Shown in pieces: positions 16,254 to 23,460 of a stretch of 27,820 nucleotides of DNA. Position numbers and translations under genes: made by a program. Source of the stretch: DATILI01 sp035476635 (GTDB lineage: Bacteria; Pseudomonadota; Gammaproteobacteria; Burkholderiales; Burkholderiaceae_C); assembly GCA_035476635.1 (NCBI GenBank), contig DATILI010000029.1, forward strand, positions 1 through 27,820, given 5' to 3'. A model generated the notes under the pieces. The model ran no database searches and had not been told where the DNA came from. It was given only the letters and a program-made list of their open reading frames with translations. Numbering within the stretch: position 1 is the stretch's first letter; the number at the start of each line of letters is the position of its first letter.

Positions 16254-17239
16254 GCATCTTCGTCGTCATGGGAGTGCAGGGCGTGTTGGCGCCGCTCGAG
16301 CGCCATTGCCACCACCTGATGCACCGACGGCTCGTGGAAGAGGGAGAAGAAGCGGGTTCTCAACCAACGGTTGCCGCCGTCGAGCCGAAATCTCTCGTGC
16401 CACTGCTGGCGGATGGCAAAGGGTGCCACCTCGAACGGTGTAGGACCCATCTTGAGGTCGGTGCGGGTCGACATCATCGCCTGCGCCAGCCGCCTGGGCG
16501 CGGTCAGCAGCAGGTTGGAAGAAGCGACGATCGCGGACAGGCCAAGCGAATGCGCCGCGGTCAGCACCACGTTGCGCTGGCCGAGCACCCCGGCACGATT
16601 CAAGGTGTTCTGCAACTCGGTATCCGTGGCGCCGCTTGGGCGATAGGAGATGTGTTTGGCGGACATGTAGTCCTCGAACAGCATCTCGCCGGTTGCCAGC
16701 GGGTTGTTGCTGCTCATCAGGACGACAAACGTTTCGTCGAACAGCCTTTGCTCGTAGAAGGCCTGGCCCATGGCCTTCCAGCTGCCCACGGCAAGATCGA
16801 TCTGCCCGTGCGTCATTCCCTGCCTTGCATCTGTCATCGACGCATCCACCGTCTCGAAGCGAACATGCGGCGCTTCCTTCTGGGCGGCCGCCAGCAGCTG
16901 CGGCATCATGACCAGTTGGCCAATGTCATTGATGGCGATTCGAAAGGTGCGGTCGGAGGTTGTCGGATCAAACTGCTGTCCCTGATCGATGGCCTGCGCG
17001 AACTTGCCCAAGCCCGCACTGACCGAGCCGATGAGCCGCTCGGCCAATGGCGTGGGCACCATCCCCTCGGTGGTTCTGACAAAAAGGGGGTCTCCGAATC
17101 TTTCGCGCATGCGCTTGAGCGCATTGCTGGCGGCGGACTGCGTCATGCCGATCCGGTCGCCGGCAAGCGTGACGCTGCGCGTCACGTAGATCGCCTGAAA
17201 GACCAGAAACAGGTTCAAGTCGACGGTGTTGATATTCAT
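16238..17239 (-). CDS. LysR-family transcriptional regulator (aromatic-compound type)
   Basis: The 333-residue protein has the N-terminal LysR helix-turn-helix (LNLFLVFQAIYVTRSVTLAG..., then MTQSAASNALKRMRERFGDPLF) and a C-terminal periplasmic-binding-protein-like effector domain. The variant DLNLFLVF with FVRTTEGMVPTPLA is typical of the NahR/NodD/PcpR-like subgroup that senses aromatics. The ATG at 17239 is preferred over the TTG one codon upstream because AGGAGA sits at the right distance. It is the third gene of a - strand operon after the monooxygenase and flavin reductase, 25 bases behind the latter. It probably controls the decarboxylase and hydroxylase genes. Its 3' end overlaps the Dabb gene convergently. 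Confidence 0.92.
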   Translation of the reverse strand: MNINTVDLNLFLVFQAIYVTRSVTLAGDRIGMTQSAASNALKRMRERFGDPLFVRTTEGMVPTPLAERLIGSVSAGLGKFAQAIDQGQQFDPTTSDRTFRIAINDIGQLVMMPQLLAAAQKEAPHVRFETVDASMTDARQGMTHGQIDLAVGSWKAMGQAFYEQRLFDETFVVLMSSNNPLATGEMLFEDYMSAKHISYRPSGATDTELQNTLNRAGVLGQRNVVLTAAHSLGLSAIVASSNLLLTAPRRLAQAMMSTRTDLKMGPTPFEVAPFAIRQQWHERFRLDGGNRWLRTRFFSLFHEPSVHQVVAMALERRQHALHSHDDEDAYPTR

Positions 17240-17264
17240 CAAGGTCTCCTGGTTTCTCGCCGGC

Positions 17265-17810
17265 TCAAGCCGGATGCGGGATCATCTCTGCCAGGTCCCA
17301 GACGGAACCCATTTGTCCCGAATGGAAAAGCAGTGGCGTTGCGTCGGAGCTCGAAAACGCGTCAACCCTGCCGACGAGGATGGTGTGGTCACCCTCCTGG
17401 TAGCGGGAGTAGGACGCGCATTCGAAGGTGGCCGCGCTGTGGCGCAGCTTGGGGCAACCGCCGATGCCCACGGTGAACGCCTCCTCGTGCGACGCGAACT
17501 TGTCCAGGGCTGGCTGGGCGAAGTGCAACGCCATCTCCTTCTGGTCGCTCGCGAGAATGCTGATGATGTAGCTGCCGTTTGTCAGGAACGCCTCGGCACT
17601 GCGCGTGTCATCGCGGATGCTCCACAGCACGAGGGGTGGGGTGAGGGAAACCGAGGCAAAGGAGTTGATGGTCATTCCCTCGCGTTTTCCGTCGGCCCCT
17701 ACCGTGGTGACCAGGCAGACGCCCGTCGGGAACGAGCCCAATGCGCGGCGGAAGCGACTGGCATCCACGCTGAGCGGGATGTCGCCGGTGATATAGGTCC
17801 AGGAATACAT
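17265..17810 (-). CDS. flavin reductase, small component of a two-component aromatic monooxygenase
   Basis: The 181-residue protein belongs to the HpaC-like flavin reductase domain family: FRRALGSFPTGVCLVTT at about 20-36, GMTINSFASVSLTPPLVLWS at 45-64 (family core) and GDHTILVGRVDAF near 142-154. It reduces FMN or FAD with NAD(P)H and passes it to the oxygenase encoded just upstream, only nine bases away, which fixes its partner. In gamma-resorcylate pathways the corresponding component belongs to resorcinol hydroxylase. Length is standard and the start is the only plausible ATG. Preferred flavin and nicotinamide cannot be read from sequence. Confidence 0.9.
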   Translation of the reverse strand: MYSWTYITGDIPLSVDASRFRRALGSFPTGVCLVTTVGADGKREGMTINSFASVSLTPPLVLWSIRDDTRSAEAFLTNGSYIISILASDQKEMALHFAQPALDKFASHEEAFTVGIGGCPKLRHSAATFECASYSRYQEGDHTILVGRVDAFSSSDATPLLFHSGQMGSVWDLAEMIPHPA

Positions 17811-17819
17811 GGCTGCACC

Positions 17820-19073
17820 TCAGTACTGGCCCTTGGGCTCCAGCCCCAGCATGTGTTGCCCGACCATGGACGACACCGCATCCCAGTTCAGGCTGATGTG
17901 CCTGGAAATCGCGTTGGCGTCCCGCCACATGCGCTGAATGGGCTGATCCAGTGCGAGTCCCGCGCCGCCCACGCTGGCGAATAGAGCCTCCACGGCGCTG
18001 TGCGACAGTCGCGCCGCGAATGCATGGTCGCGGCGATTGCGGATTCGTTTCTCGACACTGATCACTTCCCCGCGGGCCGCGATCTGCTCGACCTCCGCGG
18101 TGTCGCGGTACAGCAGCAGCCTGGCCGCATCCACCGCGGCGGACGCCTCGGCGAGGCGGGACTGCACAGGAAAAAACTGGCTCAATTGGCTGCCGCCACC
18201 GGCGACCGCACCACGCGTCACGCGCGTCCCGCACAAGTCGACAAACGCGTCAACCGCGCCTTGTGCGGTCCCCAGCAGGGGCGACACCAGGCAGACCGGC
18301 ACGGCCGACAGGAACGGTATCCGGTAGATGGGGTTCTTGTTGACTCCGGTACCGGGCGGGGCATTGGATGAGGCCTCGGCGAATGTGAGGCGCCGGTGCT
18401 CCGGAATGAACGTGGGCTTTTCGATGAACACGGTTTTCGAACCGGTACCGGCTTGGCCGGCCACATACCAGTTGTCCTCGATGCTCCAGTCGGAACGGGG
18501 CGCCAGCAGGAACCCGGCACCCGGGGGGCGCCCTTTTTCTTCTGGCGGAAAGTGCACCCCGAGCAAGGCCCATTGCGAGTTGTCCACATTGGAGGCGAAC
18601 TTCCAGTGGCCTTTCACGAGGTAGCCGCCGTCCACGCGCTCCGCGGTGGTTGCGGGTGCATAGGAACCACAAACGATGGCACCCGGATTTTCGGCCCACA
18701 CATCTTTCTGTGCCTGTTCGGGAAAGGTTCCAACCAGCCACTGGTGGATGGCTCCGAGGGAGCAACCCCAGGCCGAGGAAGTGCAACCTCTGCCGAGTTC
18801 GCTGATGACGTCGATGAAAGCGGTGAAGCCATATTCGTAGCCGCCGAACTGCGCCGGCTGCATCAGCTTGAAGAATCCTGCGGCGTGGAAGAGCTCGGTC
18901 ACCTCGCCGGACACCCGCCGCGATTGCTCGGTCGCCTGCGCCTTTTCCCGGAGCACGGGGACCAGTTCTTGCGCAGCCGCGACGATCGTTTTCAGTGACG
19001 GGGCGCCATGCACCGGGCTGACGCGGCCGGGCGCTTGCATGGAAAGTGAATCTGCGTTCGCGAGTGGGCTCAT
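17820..19073 (-). CDS. acyl-CoA-dehydrogenase-fold flavin monooxygenase, probable resorcinol hydroxylase oxygenase component
   Basis: The protein of about 417 residues has the acyl-CoA dehydrogenase fold as used by HpaH/HsaA-type group D flavin monooxygenases: N-terminal helices with FHAAGFFKLMQPAQFGGYE, a middle domain with GGYLVKGHWKFASNVDNSQWA, and a C-terminal helical domain with GGAGLALDQPIQRMWRDANA. Such enzymes hydroxylate phenols with reduced flavin from a separate reductase, encoded next. Beside a gamma-resorcylate decarboxylase, the best guess is resorcinol to hydroxyquinol. The ATG at 19073 is chosen because GGAGACAAT precedes it; an ATG 18 codons upstream lacks a good site and would lie in the promoter leader. 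Other phenolic substrates remain possible. Confidence 0.87.
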   Translation of the reverse strand: MSPLANADSLSMQAPGRVSPVHGAPSLKTIVAAAQELVPVLREKAQATEQSRRVSGEVTELFHAAGFFKLMQPAQFGGYEYGFTAFIDVISELGRGCTSSAWGCSLGAIHQWLVGTFPEQAQKDVWAENPGAIVCGSYAPATTAERVDGGYLVKGHWKFASNVDNSQWALLGVHFPPEEKGRPPGAGFLLAPRSDWSIEDNWYVAGQAGTGSKTVFIEKPTFIPEHRRLTFAEASSNAPPGTGVNKNPIYRIPFLSAVPVCLVSPLLGTAQGAVDAFVDLCGTRVTRGAVAGGGSQLSQFFPVQSRLAEASAAVDAARLLLYRDTAEVEQIAARGEVISVEKRIRNRRDHAFAARLSHSAVEALFASVGGAGLALDQPIQRMWRDANAISRHISLNWDAVSSMVGQHMLGLEPKGQY

Positions 19074-19115
19074 ATTGTCTCCAAGGCTCTTGAAAAAACT
19101 TCTAAACGAAATCGA

Positions 19116-19144
19116 ATTACAGATCATTTAATTTGCAAATGCAA
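19116..19144 (-). promoter_or_regulatory. candidate promoter of the monooxygenase-reductase-LysR operon
   Basis: On the - strand, TTGCAT (19144-19139) and TGTAAT (19121-19116) are separated by 17 bases, resembling -35 and -10 elements, with an AT-rich spacer unusual for this GC-rich region. Initiation near 19109 would give a leader of roughly 35 bases before the ATG at 19073. The -35 match is weak. Confidence 0.4.
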
Positions 19145-19146
19145 AT
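19131..19146. promoter_or_regulatory. inverted repeat between the MarR and monooxygenase genes, candidate MarR operator
   Basis: ATTTGC-AAAT-GCAAAT has perfect 6-bp arms around a 4-base centre. It overlaps the proposed -35 of the monooxygenase promoter and lies 59 bases before the MarR start, so binding could repress both divergent genes. MarR proteins usually bind AT-rich palindromes of 16-20 bp in such positions; the assignment is inference. Confidence 0.45.
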
Positions 19147-19204
19147 AAATAAGGCTAGGTAATTTCCCTGAGATGCCCTGTCGGCTGACTGCTATCATCA
19201 AGAA

Positions 19205-19744
19205 ATGAAGAAGGTCAAACATGAGATTTCGCAAGTGTCGAGGCGACCCGGCGCGGGCCGGGCGCAGAACGGGAAAGAGCCTGCAGAAGCAAGTACTTTT
19301 ATCGATCACGACCTGGAAGTTGCCATCCCATATTTACTTGCGCGTGCAGGTATGCGGATGGGCCAGGCCTTCAGCAAGGAACTGAGGCGTTTCGCTCTGT
19401 CGCTGACCGAATGGCGCGTCTGCGCAGCCCTTCATCACACGCCGCACCAGCGACTTGCGGAACTTGCGGCACACACATCCGCCGAACCCTCGACCCTCTC
19501 CCGCACGGTGGAGGGACTGCTGCAGCGGGGATTGTTGATCCGGGAGAGGTCGGGAGACGATGCGCGGGCGTTGGCGCTCAGCCTGACCTCGGACGGGGAT
19601 GCGCTGGCGCAACGCATCATTCCCCTGGCTCAGCTGTATGACCGGGTCGCACTCTCAGGTATCAGCGCGACACATGTCGATCTGCTGCGTGACATGCTTC
19701 GCCGCATCTACAGCAATATGGAAACACTGGACAAAGGCGGCTGA
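19205..19744 (+). CDS. MarR-family transcriptional regulator
   Basis: The 179-residue protein has a basic, probably disordered N-terminus of about 30 residues, then a MarR winged helix core: LTEWRVCAALHHTP, QRLAELAAHTSAEPSTLSRTVEGLLQRGLL, the wing RERSGDDARALALSLTSDG and a C-terminal dimerisation helix. It is divergent from the monooxygenase operon across 131 bases that contain an inverted repeat, the standard layout for a MarR repressor of a phenolic-degradation operon that is released by substrate. It ends 19 bases before the convergent AraC-type gene. It is a second regulator in addition to the LysR protein of this module. Confidence 0.92.
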   Translation: MKKVKHEISQVSRRPGAGRAQNGKEPAEASTFIDHDLEVAIPYLLARAGMRMGQAFSKELRRFALSLTEWRVCAALHHTPHQRLAELAAHTSAEPSTLSRTVEGLLQRGLLIRERSGDDARALALSLTSDGDALAQRIIPLAQLYDRVALSGISATHVDLLRDMLRRIYSNMETLDKGG

Positions 19745-19763
19745 CGCGGCGGTTGATCCCAGC

Positions 19764-20771
19764 TCACGAGCGCCGCGAAAGCGTCGCACTCGGTGTTTCG
19801 TCGAAGGCGCGGCGGTAGTGCTGCGCAAACTCCCCCAGGTGCCAGAAGCCGAATCGCAGGGCGGTGTCGGCCACGCGCGGAGCATTCCCGTTCGCCGACA
19901 GCAATGCTTCGCGCACGGCATGCAGCCTTTTGATCCGTAGCCATTGCATCGGCCCCATTCCTTCGGCTGCCTGGAACGCAGATTGGATCGTCCGTGCCGG
20001 GACACCGATGCCGCGGGCCAGCGCCGTCAGCGTCAGTGCCTCCTCGAGCCGCTCGACCATGTACGCCTTGGCCTTCCTGAGGGTCGGCGATGCCACCGCT
20101 GCATCGGATGGGCGCCGGTGCAACTGAGAGTGGGGCTGGTGCAGCAGCAAGCTTGTGAGCAGCAAGTCTTCCAGCCGCGCATGAAGATGCGGCAGGGCAG
20201 GCAGGTCCAGATCGCCGCGCGCAGCCTCGGCCATCAGGCGAAGGGCCGGCGCTATGGCCTGCCATGTCGAGCTGTCCGAGGAAACGTCACTGCGAAAGCA
20301 GATCGCATCGCGCGGCGGGGCGCCTGCAAGAGCGGCCCACGCGGCGTCCATGGCTGCACGTTCGATCCTGATGACGATTTGCTCGTAGTCTTCGCTGGTC
20401 GTGAAGTGGAAACGCTGCGCACCGCCGACGATGGCAAGCTGCCCGGGCGAGGCCTGGTAGGCACGGTTGCCATGCCAGTACTCGATCTCACCTTGCGTCG
20501 GCAGGCACAGCAGGTAGTAGCCCTCCAGGGCCTCGGGATCAACGGCGACCGGCGCTTGCCATGACAGGCGGTTCAGCGAAAGCGAGCCGACAGGAAGATG
20601 ATCCATCCGGACGTGCAGCGCACCACCGGGGGAAAGCAGGCGCAGCCGGTGCGGACTGAAGACTTGCCCGCACAGGAATTGCGCCTCATCCGCATCACGC
20701 GTCTCGAACAGCCGGCCTCGCTCGAAGTCGACGCCGGCGAAGACCGGCCATGCAATCGGTGACGTGTTCAT
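19764..20771 (-). CDS. AraC-family transcriptional regulator with AraC_binding_2-like N-terminal domain
   Basis: The protein of about 335 residues has an N-terminal cupin-like effector/dimerisation domain (about 1-200) and a C-terminal double helix-turn-helix of AraC/XylS type (about 230-335): ARGIGVPARTIQSAF for the first motif and ADTALRFGFWHLGEFAQHYR for the second, ending in the typical FDETPSATL. The ATG at 20771 is chosen; a GTG at 20792 would add seven residues and neither has a clear ribosome binding site. It is divergent from an alpha/beta hydrolase gene with about 190 bases between, so it likely activates that gene. Effector unknown. Confidence 0.88.
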   Translation of the reverse strand: MNTSPIAWPVFAGVDFERGRLFETRDADEAQFLCGQVFSPHRLRLLSPGGALHVRMDHLPVGSLSLNRLSWQAPVAVDPEALEGYYLLCLPTQGEIEYWHGNRAYQASPGQLAIVGGAQRFHFTTSEDYEQIVIRIERAAMDAAWAALAGAPPRDAICFRSDVSSDSSTWQAIAPALRLMAEAARGDLDLPALPHLHARLEDLLLTSLLLHQPHSQLHRRPSDAAVASPTLRKAKAYMVERLEEALTLTALARGIGVPARTIQSAFQAAEGMGPMQWLRIKRLHAVREALLSANGNAPRVADTALRFGFWHLGEFAQHYRRAFDETPSATLSRRS

Positions 20772-20963
20772 AGGCGCGTGGAACTGGCTCACAAGGATGA
20801 CGCAGATGGCAGTCTCATCGACTTGCAGGGCCGGTCAATCAGGATGTTCCCTAGCGATCGGCTTGCGTGATTCCGATGTCGACGGCGTCGAACCGATTGC
20901 CTCGAAGTGGCCGACGCGAGACCATGGCGACAACTTGTCTGAAGCTCTCCACCGGTCTCCCGC

Positions 20964-21827
20964 ATGCTCAAAGATCAATTCATCGAAGTCGACTCCATTC
21001 GGACGCGCTACTGGGAGGCCGGCACTGCAGGCTCGGCCGTCCTTCTTCTGCACGGCATCGGCTGCTCGGTACTCGAGTGGAAGAGCAATGTCGAGGCGCT
21101 TGCGACGCAGCATCGCGTGTTCGCGCTGGACCTGCTGGGCTTCGGACTGACGGACAAACCCGCGGATGAAACCTACAGCCTGCGTCGCCTCGCCCGCTTC
21201 ATCCTGGACTTCATGAAGCTGAAAGGGATCAGCCAGGCCCATCTCGCTGGCAACTCGCTGGGCGGACGCCTCGCCCTGGAGTGTGCCGCGCTCGCCCCGG
21301 GGCAGATCACATCGCTCCTGCTGGTGGACCCCGCTGGCATCGCGCAACGGAAAACGCTGTTCGAATTCCGTCTCGCCACGCTGCCGGTTCTGGGTGAGAT
21401 CTTCACCTGGCCCAACAGGCTGGGGACCAAGATGCTCTGGCGCAAGGCCTTTGCCGCGCCATCGTCGTTCGTCACCGAAGAGCTGGTCGCGACGAAGCTT
21501 TTCCTGGCGCGCCAGCCCGGCGCCCAGTCTGCATTCCTCAAGACGCTTCGCGCCTTCCTCGACTTCCGGGGATTTCGCCCGGAACTCGTCAAGCAGCTCG
21601 ACGTCGCGCTACCGGGCATCCTGGCGCCGACCTTGGTCCTTTGGGGTCGCGACGACCGGTTTGTGCCAGCCGCCCATGCCGAGGTGCTGCAACAAAAGCT
21701 GCCGAATGTCGAAGTCCAGATATGGGACCACTGTGGGCACGCCCCGCAGGTCGAACATTCAAAGCGCTTCAATGAAACTGCGCTTGGCTTTTGGCGTGGG
21801 CTTGACAAGGCTCGGATAGCTTCCTGA
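20964..21827 (+). CDS. alpha/beta hydrolase (meta-cleavage-product-hydrolase-like)
   Basis: The 287-residue protein has the alpha/beta hydrolase fold. LLLHGIG at 27-33 gives the oxyanion hole, Ser98 in GNSLGG is the nucleophile, the acid is Asp230 or Asp231 in LWGRDDRFVP, and His259 in CGHAPQVEH completes the triad. FALDLLGFGLTDKP and the overall length are typical of C-C bond hydrolases of aromatic degradation and of related esterases. An AraC-type regulator is divergent, with an intergenic region of about 190 bases. No neighbouring ring-cleavage dioxygenase is present, so an esterase or lactonase role is equally possible. The stop codon at 21827 lies two bases from the terminator of the convergent tRNA gene. 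Confidence 0.85.
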   Translation: MLKDQFIEVDSIRTRYWEAGTAGSAVLLLHGIGCSVLEWKSNVEALATQHRVFALDLLGFGLTDKPADETYSLRRLARFILDFMKLKGISQAHLAGNSLGGRLALECAALAPGQITSLLLVDPAGIAQRKTLFEFRLATLPVLGEIFTWPNRLGTKMLWRKAFAAPSSFVTEELVATKLFLARQPGAQSAFLKTLRAFLDFRGFRPELVKQLDVALPGILAPTLVLWGRDDRFVPAAHAEVLQQKLPNVEVQIWDHCGHAPQVEHSKRFNETALGFWRGLDKARIAS

Positions 21828-21829
21828 GC

Positions 21830-21863
21830 AAAAAAATAGGCCCTTCCATCGCTGGAAGGGCCT
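21830..21863 (-). terminator. Rho-independent terminator of the tRNA-Leu gene
   Basis: A perfect 11-bp stem (21838-21848 with 21853-21863) closes a four-base loop. On the - strand it is followed by a run of seven T (A-run at 21830-21836 on +). It begins five bases past the tRNA 3' end, so it terminates tRNA transcription. On the + strand no T-run follows the stem, so it is not a canonical terminator for the hydrolase gene, though the hairpin could protect that mRNA end. Confidence 0.9.
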
Positions 21864-21867
21864 GTAG

Positions 21868-21952
21868 TGGTGCCCGGGGCCGGAATCGAACCGGCACTCC
21901 TCTCGGAAACAGATTTTGAGTCTGTCGCGTCTACCAATTTCGCCACCCGGGC
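21868..21952 (-). tRNA. tRNA-Leu (anticodon CAA), CCA end encoded
   Basis: Read on the - strand, the gene starts GCCCGGGTGGCGAAATTGG and ends CCCGGGCACCA. The acceptor stem GCCCGGG/CCCGGGC pairs perfectly. The anticodon stem ACAGA/TCTGT encloses the loop CTCAAAA, giving anticodon CAA, which reads UUG. A long variable arm, as in leucine tRNAs, precedes the T-arm with GGTTCGATTCC. Total length is 85 including CCA. It is convergent with the upstream hydrolase and divergent from cysM, 40 bases away. Confidence 0.96.
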
Positions 21953-21978
21953 CGGGAATTCGGAAAGAACGAAATTAT

Positions 21979-21989
21979 GGCACAGTGCC
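21979..21989. promoter_or_regulatory. short palindrome immediately upstream of cysM
   Basis: GGCACAGTGCC has perfect 5-bp arms around one base and ends three bases before the cysM ATG, where the Shine-Dalgarno should be; no purine-rich site is seen there. It may be an operator, a leader hairpin or chance. Confidence 0.25.
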
Positions 21990-21992
21990 GTT

Positions 21993-22895
21993 ATGAACTA
22001 TCCAACCATTGAAGACGCGATCGGCAAGACACCGCTGGTGGCCTTGCAACGCATTGGGGCGGCGGACAACGCCAGGCGCGGCAATGTGATCCTGGGCAAG
22101 CTGGAGGGCAACAACCCGGCCGGCTCGGTGAAGGACCGACCCGCGTTGTCGATGATTCGGCGCGCGGAGGAGCGCGGCGAGATCAAGCCGGGCGACACGC
22201 TGATCGAAGCCACTTCGGGCAACACCGGCATTGCGTTGGCGATGGCCGCGGCGATCAAGGGCTACCGCATGATCCTGGTCATGCCTGAGGATTTGTCGGT
22301 CGAGCGCGCGCAGACCATGAAGGCCTTTGGCGCCGAGCTGATGCTCACGCCCAAGAGCGGGGGCATGGAGTACGCGCGCGACCTCGCCGAGAACATGCAA
22401 AAGGAAGGCAAGGGCCGGGTGCTCGATCAGTTCGCCAATGCGGACAATCCGCGCATCCACTATGAAACAACGGGCCCGGAAGTCTGGGCCGATACCAAGG
22501 GCAAAATCACGCATTTCGTGAGCGCCATGGGGACCACCGGCACCATCACCGGCGTGTCGCGATTCCTCAAGGAAAAAAATCCCGCGGTGAAGATCATCGG
22601 GGCGCAGCCCACCGAGGGTTCGCGCATTCCCGGCATCCGCAAGTGGCCCCAGGAATACTTGCCGAAAATCTACGACCCAAGCGCTGTGGACGAGATGGTC
22701 TATGTGGGCCAGGACGACGCCGAGGAAATGTGCCGGCGCCTGGCACGCGAAGAGGGCATCTTTGCCGGCATTTCGGCAGCGGGTGCCTGCTGGGTGGCGC
22801 AGGAGCTTGCCAAGACCATGGAGAAGGCAACAATCGTGTTCGTGGTCTGCGACCGCGGGGACCGCTATCTCTCCACCGGGGTATTCCCCGCATGA
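21993..22895 (+). CDS. cysM: cysteine synthase B (O-acetylserine sulfhydrylase)
   Basis: The 300-residue PLP enzyme makes cysteine from O-acetylserine and sulfide or thiosulfate in the cytoplasm. Lys47 in NPAGSVKDRP is the Schiff-base lysine and ATSGNTGIAL the phosphate/substrate loop. QPTEGSRIPGIRKW and the C-terminal VFVVCDRGDRYLSTGVFP assign it to CysM rather than CysK. The start at 21993 (MNYPTIEDAIGKTPLV) fits the family; the open frame continues 42 codons upstream through the antisense of the tRNA, which is an artefact. No clear Shine-Dalgarno precedes it. Its stop overlaps the Nudix start (ATGA), giving a small operon with the Nudix and TusA-like genes. Confidence 0.95.
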   Translation: MNYPTIEDAIGKTPLVALQRIGAADNARRGNVILGKLEGNNPAGSVKDRPALSMIRRAEERGEIKPGDTLIEATSGNTGIALAMAAAIKGYRMILVMPEDLSVERAQTMKAFGAELMLTPKSGGMEYARDLAENMQKEGKGRVLDQFANADNPRIHYETTGPEVWADTKGKITHFVSAMGTTGTITGVSRFLKEKNPAVKIIGAQPTEGSRIPGIRKWPQEYLPKIYDPSAVDEMVYVGQDDAEEMCRRLAREEGIFAGISAAGACWVAQELAKTMEKATIVFVVCDRGDRYLSTGVFPA

Positions 22896-23434
22896 ACAGC
22901 ATGCGTTACGAATTCAGGTTTTGCCCGCATTGCGCGACCGAGCTGCAGTTCATCGCACAGATGGAGGACGGCGGCGAAAAGCAGCGCTTGCGCTGCCCGG
23001 CCTGCGGCTACACGCACTGGAACAACCCGACGCCCGTGCTGGCCGCAGTGATCGAATACCAGGACCGCATCCTGCTGGCACGCAATGCGGCCTGGCCCGG
23101 CAAGATGTTCGCGTTGATCACCGGCTTCATGGAGGCGGGCGAGACGCCGCAAGAGGGCATTGCACGCGAGATCAAGGAAGAGACCAACCTCGATGCGCTT
23201 GCGTTGAACCTGATCGGCGTGTACGACTTCCAGCGCATGAACCAGGTCATCGTGGCCTATCACGCGGTGGCCGAAGGTGAGGTGCGCCTGTCGCCCGAAC
23301 TGGTGGACTACCGGCTCTACGCACCGGAAGAGGTCAAGTGCTGGCCGGCGGGAACGGGCTATGCGCTGGCGGACTGGCTGCGCTCGCGCGGCCATACGCC
23401 GACGTTTGTCGAGTTTCCAAAACGGGATGCGTAA
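22892..23434 (+). CDS. Nudix hydrolase with N-terminal zinc ribbon
   Basis: The 180-residue protein combines a zinc ribbon (Cys11, Cys14, Cys35, Cys38 as CPHC and CPAC) with a Nudix domain. The Nudix box runs from Gly78 to Leu100 with Glu84 and the REIKEE core at 92-97; the usual late Gly is Asn99. Zinc ribbon plus Nudix recalls NudC NADH pyrophosphatase, but the NudC-specific SQPWPFP motif after the box is absent and the N-terminal NudC domain is missing, so it is a shorter relative of unknown nucleotide substrate. It overlaps cysM by four bases (ATGA) and is followed after 26 bases by the TusA-like gene. Confidence 0.9.
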   Translation: MNSMRYEFRFCPHCATELQFIAQMEDGGEKQRLRCPACGYTHWNNPTPVLAAVIEYQDRILLARNAAWPGKMFALITGFMEAGETPQEGIAREIKEETNLDALALNLIGVYDFQRMNQVIVAYHAVAEGEVRLSPELVDYRLYAPEEVKCWPAGTGYALADWLRSRGHTPTFVEFPKRDA

Positions 23435-23460
23435 AATCGCGGCTGGTCAAAGGAAACCCA

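Noticed and set aside
19074..19127. Alternative monooxygenase start 18 codons upstream
   Set aside because: The ATG at 19127 lacks a ribosome binding site and lies over the proposed -10 region, whereas GGAGACAAT precedes the ATG at 19073.
21867..21992. N-terminal extension of CysM beginning MVPGAGIEPAL
   Set aside because: These codons are the complement of the tRNA-Leu gene; such GAGIEPA peptides are a familiar annotation artefact. The family start is the ATG at 21993.
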